A DNA stretch of 5,797 bases. Source: Clostridia bacterium (GTDB lineage Bacteria; Bacillota_A; Clostridia; Oscillospirales; CAG-272). The notes below the pieces were generated by a model. That model was not told the origin of the DNA, searched no databases, and was given only the letters and a program-made list of their open reading frames with translations. Where the stretch lies: contig JAFXNX010000094.1 in NCBI GenBank assembly GCA_017529175.1, forward strand, positions 1 to 5,797, written 5' to 3'. Shown here piece after piece: positions 5,713-5,797 of this stretch. The position numbers were made by a program, and so were the translations under genes. How positions within the stretch are numbered: position 1 is the stretch's first letter; each line of letters starts with the position of its first letter.

Positions 5713-5797
5713 ATGTCCGAAAAGATCACAAGCAGGATAAAGCGCCCGGAGCTTCTCTCCCCCGCCGGAGATTTTGAAAAGCTGAAGGCGGCGCTCC
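5713..5797 (+). CDS. U32-family peptidase-like protein, N-terminal fragment
   Basis: The frame opens at an ATG seven bases after the pncB stop and runs off the right edge after 28 codons. The visible stretch RPELLSPAGDFEKLKAAL (11-28) is the characteristic N-terminal signature of peptidase family U32 proteins. Family members include collagenase-like proteases and the RNA-hydroxylation proteins RlhA and TrhP (YegQ / YrrN-YrrO); this short piece cannot distinguish them. Tight spacing suggests an operon with pncB. The upstream ribosome site is only a purine-rich AGAAAGAAG-like run, so coupling to pncB translation is possible. Confidence 0.88.
   Translation, partial: MSEKITSRIKRPELLSPAGDFEKLKAAL

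Overview
The window looks like chromosomal DNA from an anaerobic, fermentative member of the Clostridia (Firmicutes), probably an uncultured gut-type lineage. Three things suggest this: a biotin-dependent sodium-pump decarboxylase cluster of the clostridial kind, strong purine-rich Shine-Dalgarno sites (GGAGG), and moderately GC-rich genes separated by short AT-rich spacers with sigma-A-like promoters. The assignment is inference; there is no rRNA or other marker gene here.

Left part (1-1138, minus strand, read right to left): three closely spaced genes, namely an OadG-family membrane subunit, a biotin carboxyl carrier protein, and the first 146 codons of a secreted or membrane protein with a signal peptide and a long acidic low-complexity stretch. 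From gene order the last is best explained as an extended N-terminus of the decarboxylase beta (Na+ channel) subunit, but its diagnostic part lies beyond the window. Together the three would form part of a membrane decarboxylase that couples decarboxylation of a carboxy-acid to Na+ export. The alpha (carboxyltransferase) subunit is not in view.

Centre (1139-3843): a 221-bp divergent intergenic region carries one good promoter for each direction, with a 10-bp GC-only palindrome between them. On the plus strand follow a DUF4091/GH123-like putative glycosidase without a signal peptide and, nine bases later, pgeF (YfiH/YlmD family, laccase-like fold), very probably co-transcribed.

Right part (3844-5797, plus strand): a strong promoter drives a short gene for an 82-residue single-span membrane protein with a Cys- and Asp-rich tail. 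It is followed by a perfect 8-bp terminator hairpin, nicotinate phosphoribosyltransferase (NAD salvage), and the first 28 codons of a U32-family peptidase-like protein. The terminator ends only 13 bases before the pncB start, so pncB depends either on readthrough or on a promoter I could not identify.

Most of the window is ordinary core metabolism. I do not see a clear new system. The points most worth a second look are the acidic extension on the Na+-pump protein, the GH123-like/pgeF pairing, the Cys/Asp-rich small membrane protein, and the terminator placed tightly against pncB. No tRNA, rRNA, CRISPR array, insertion sequence or origin was seen.
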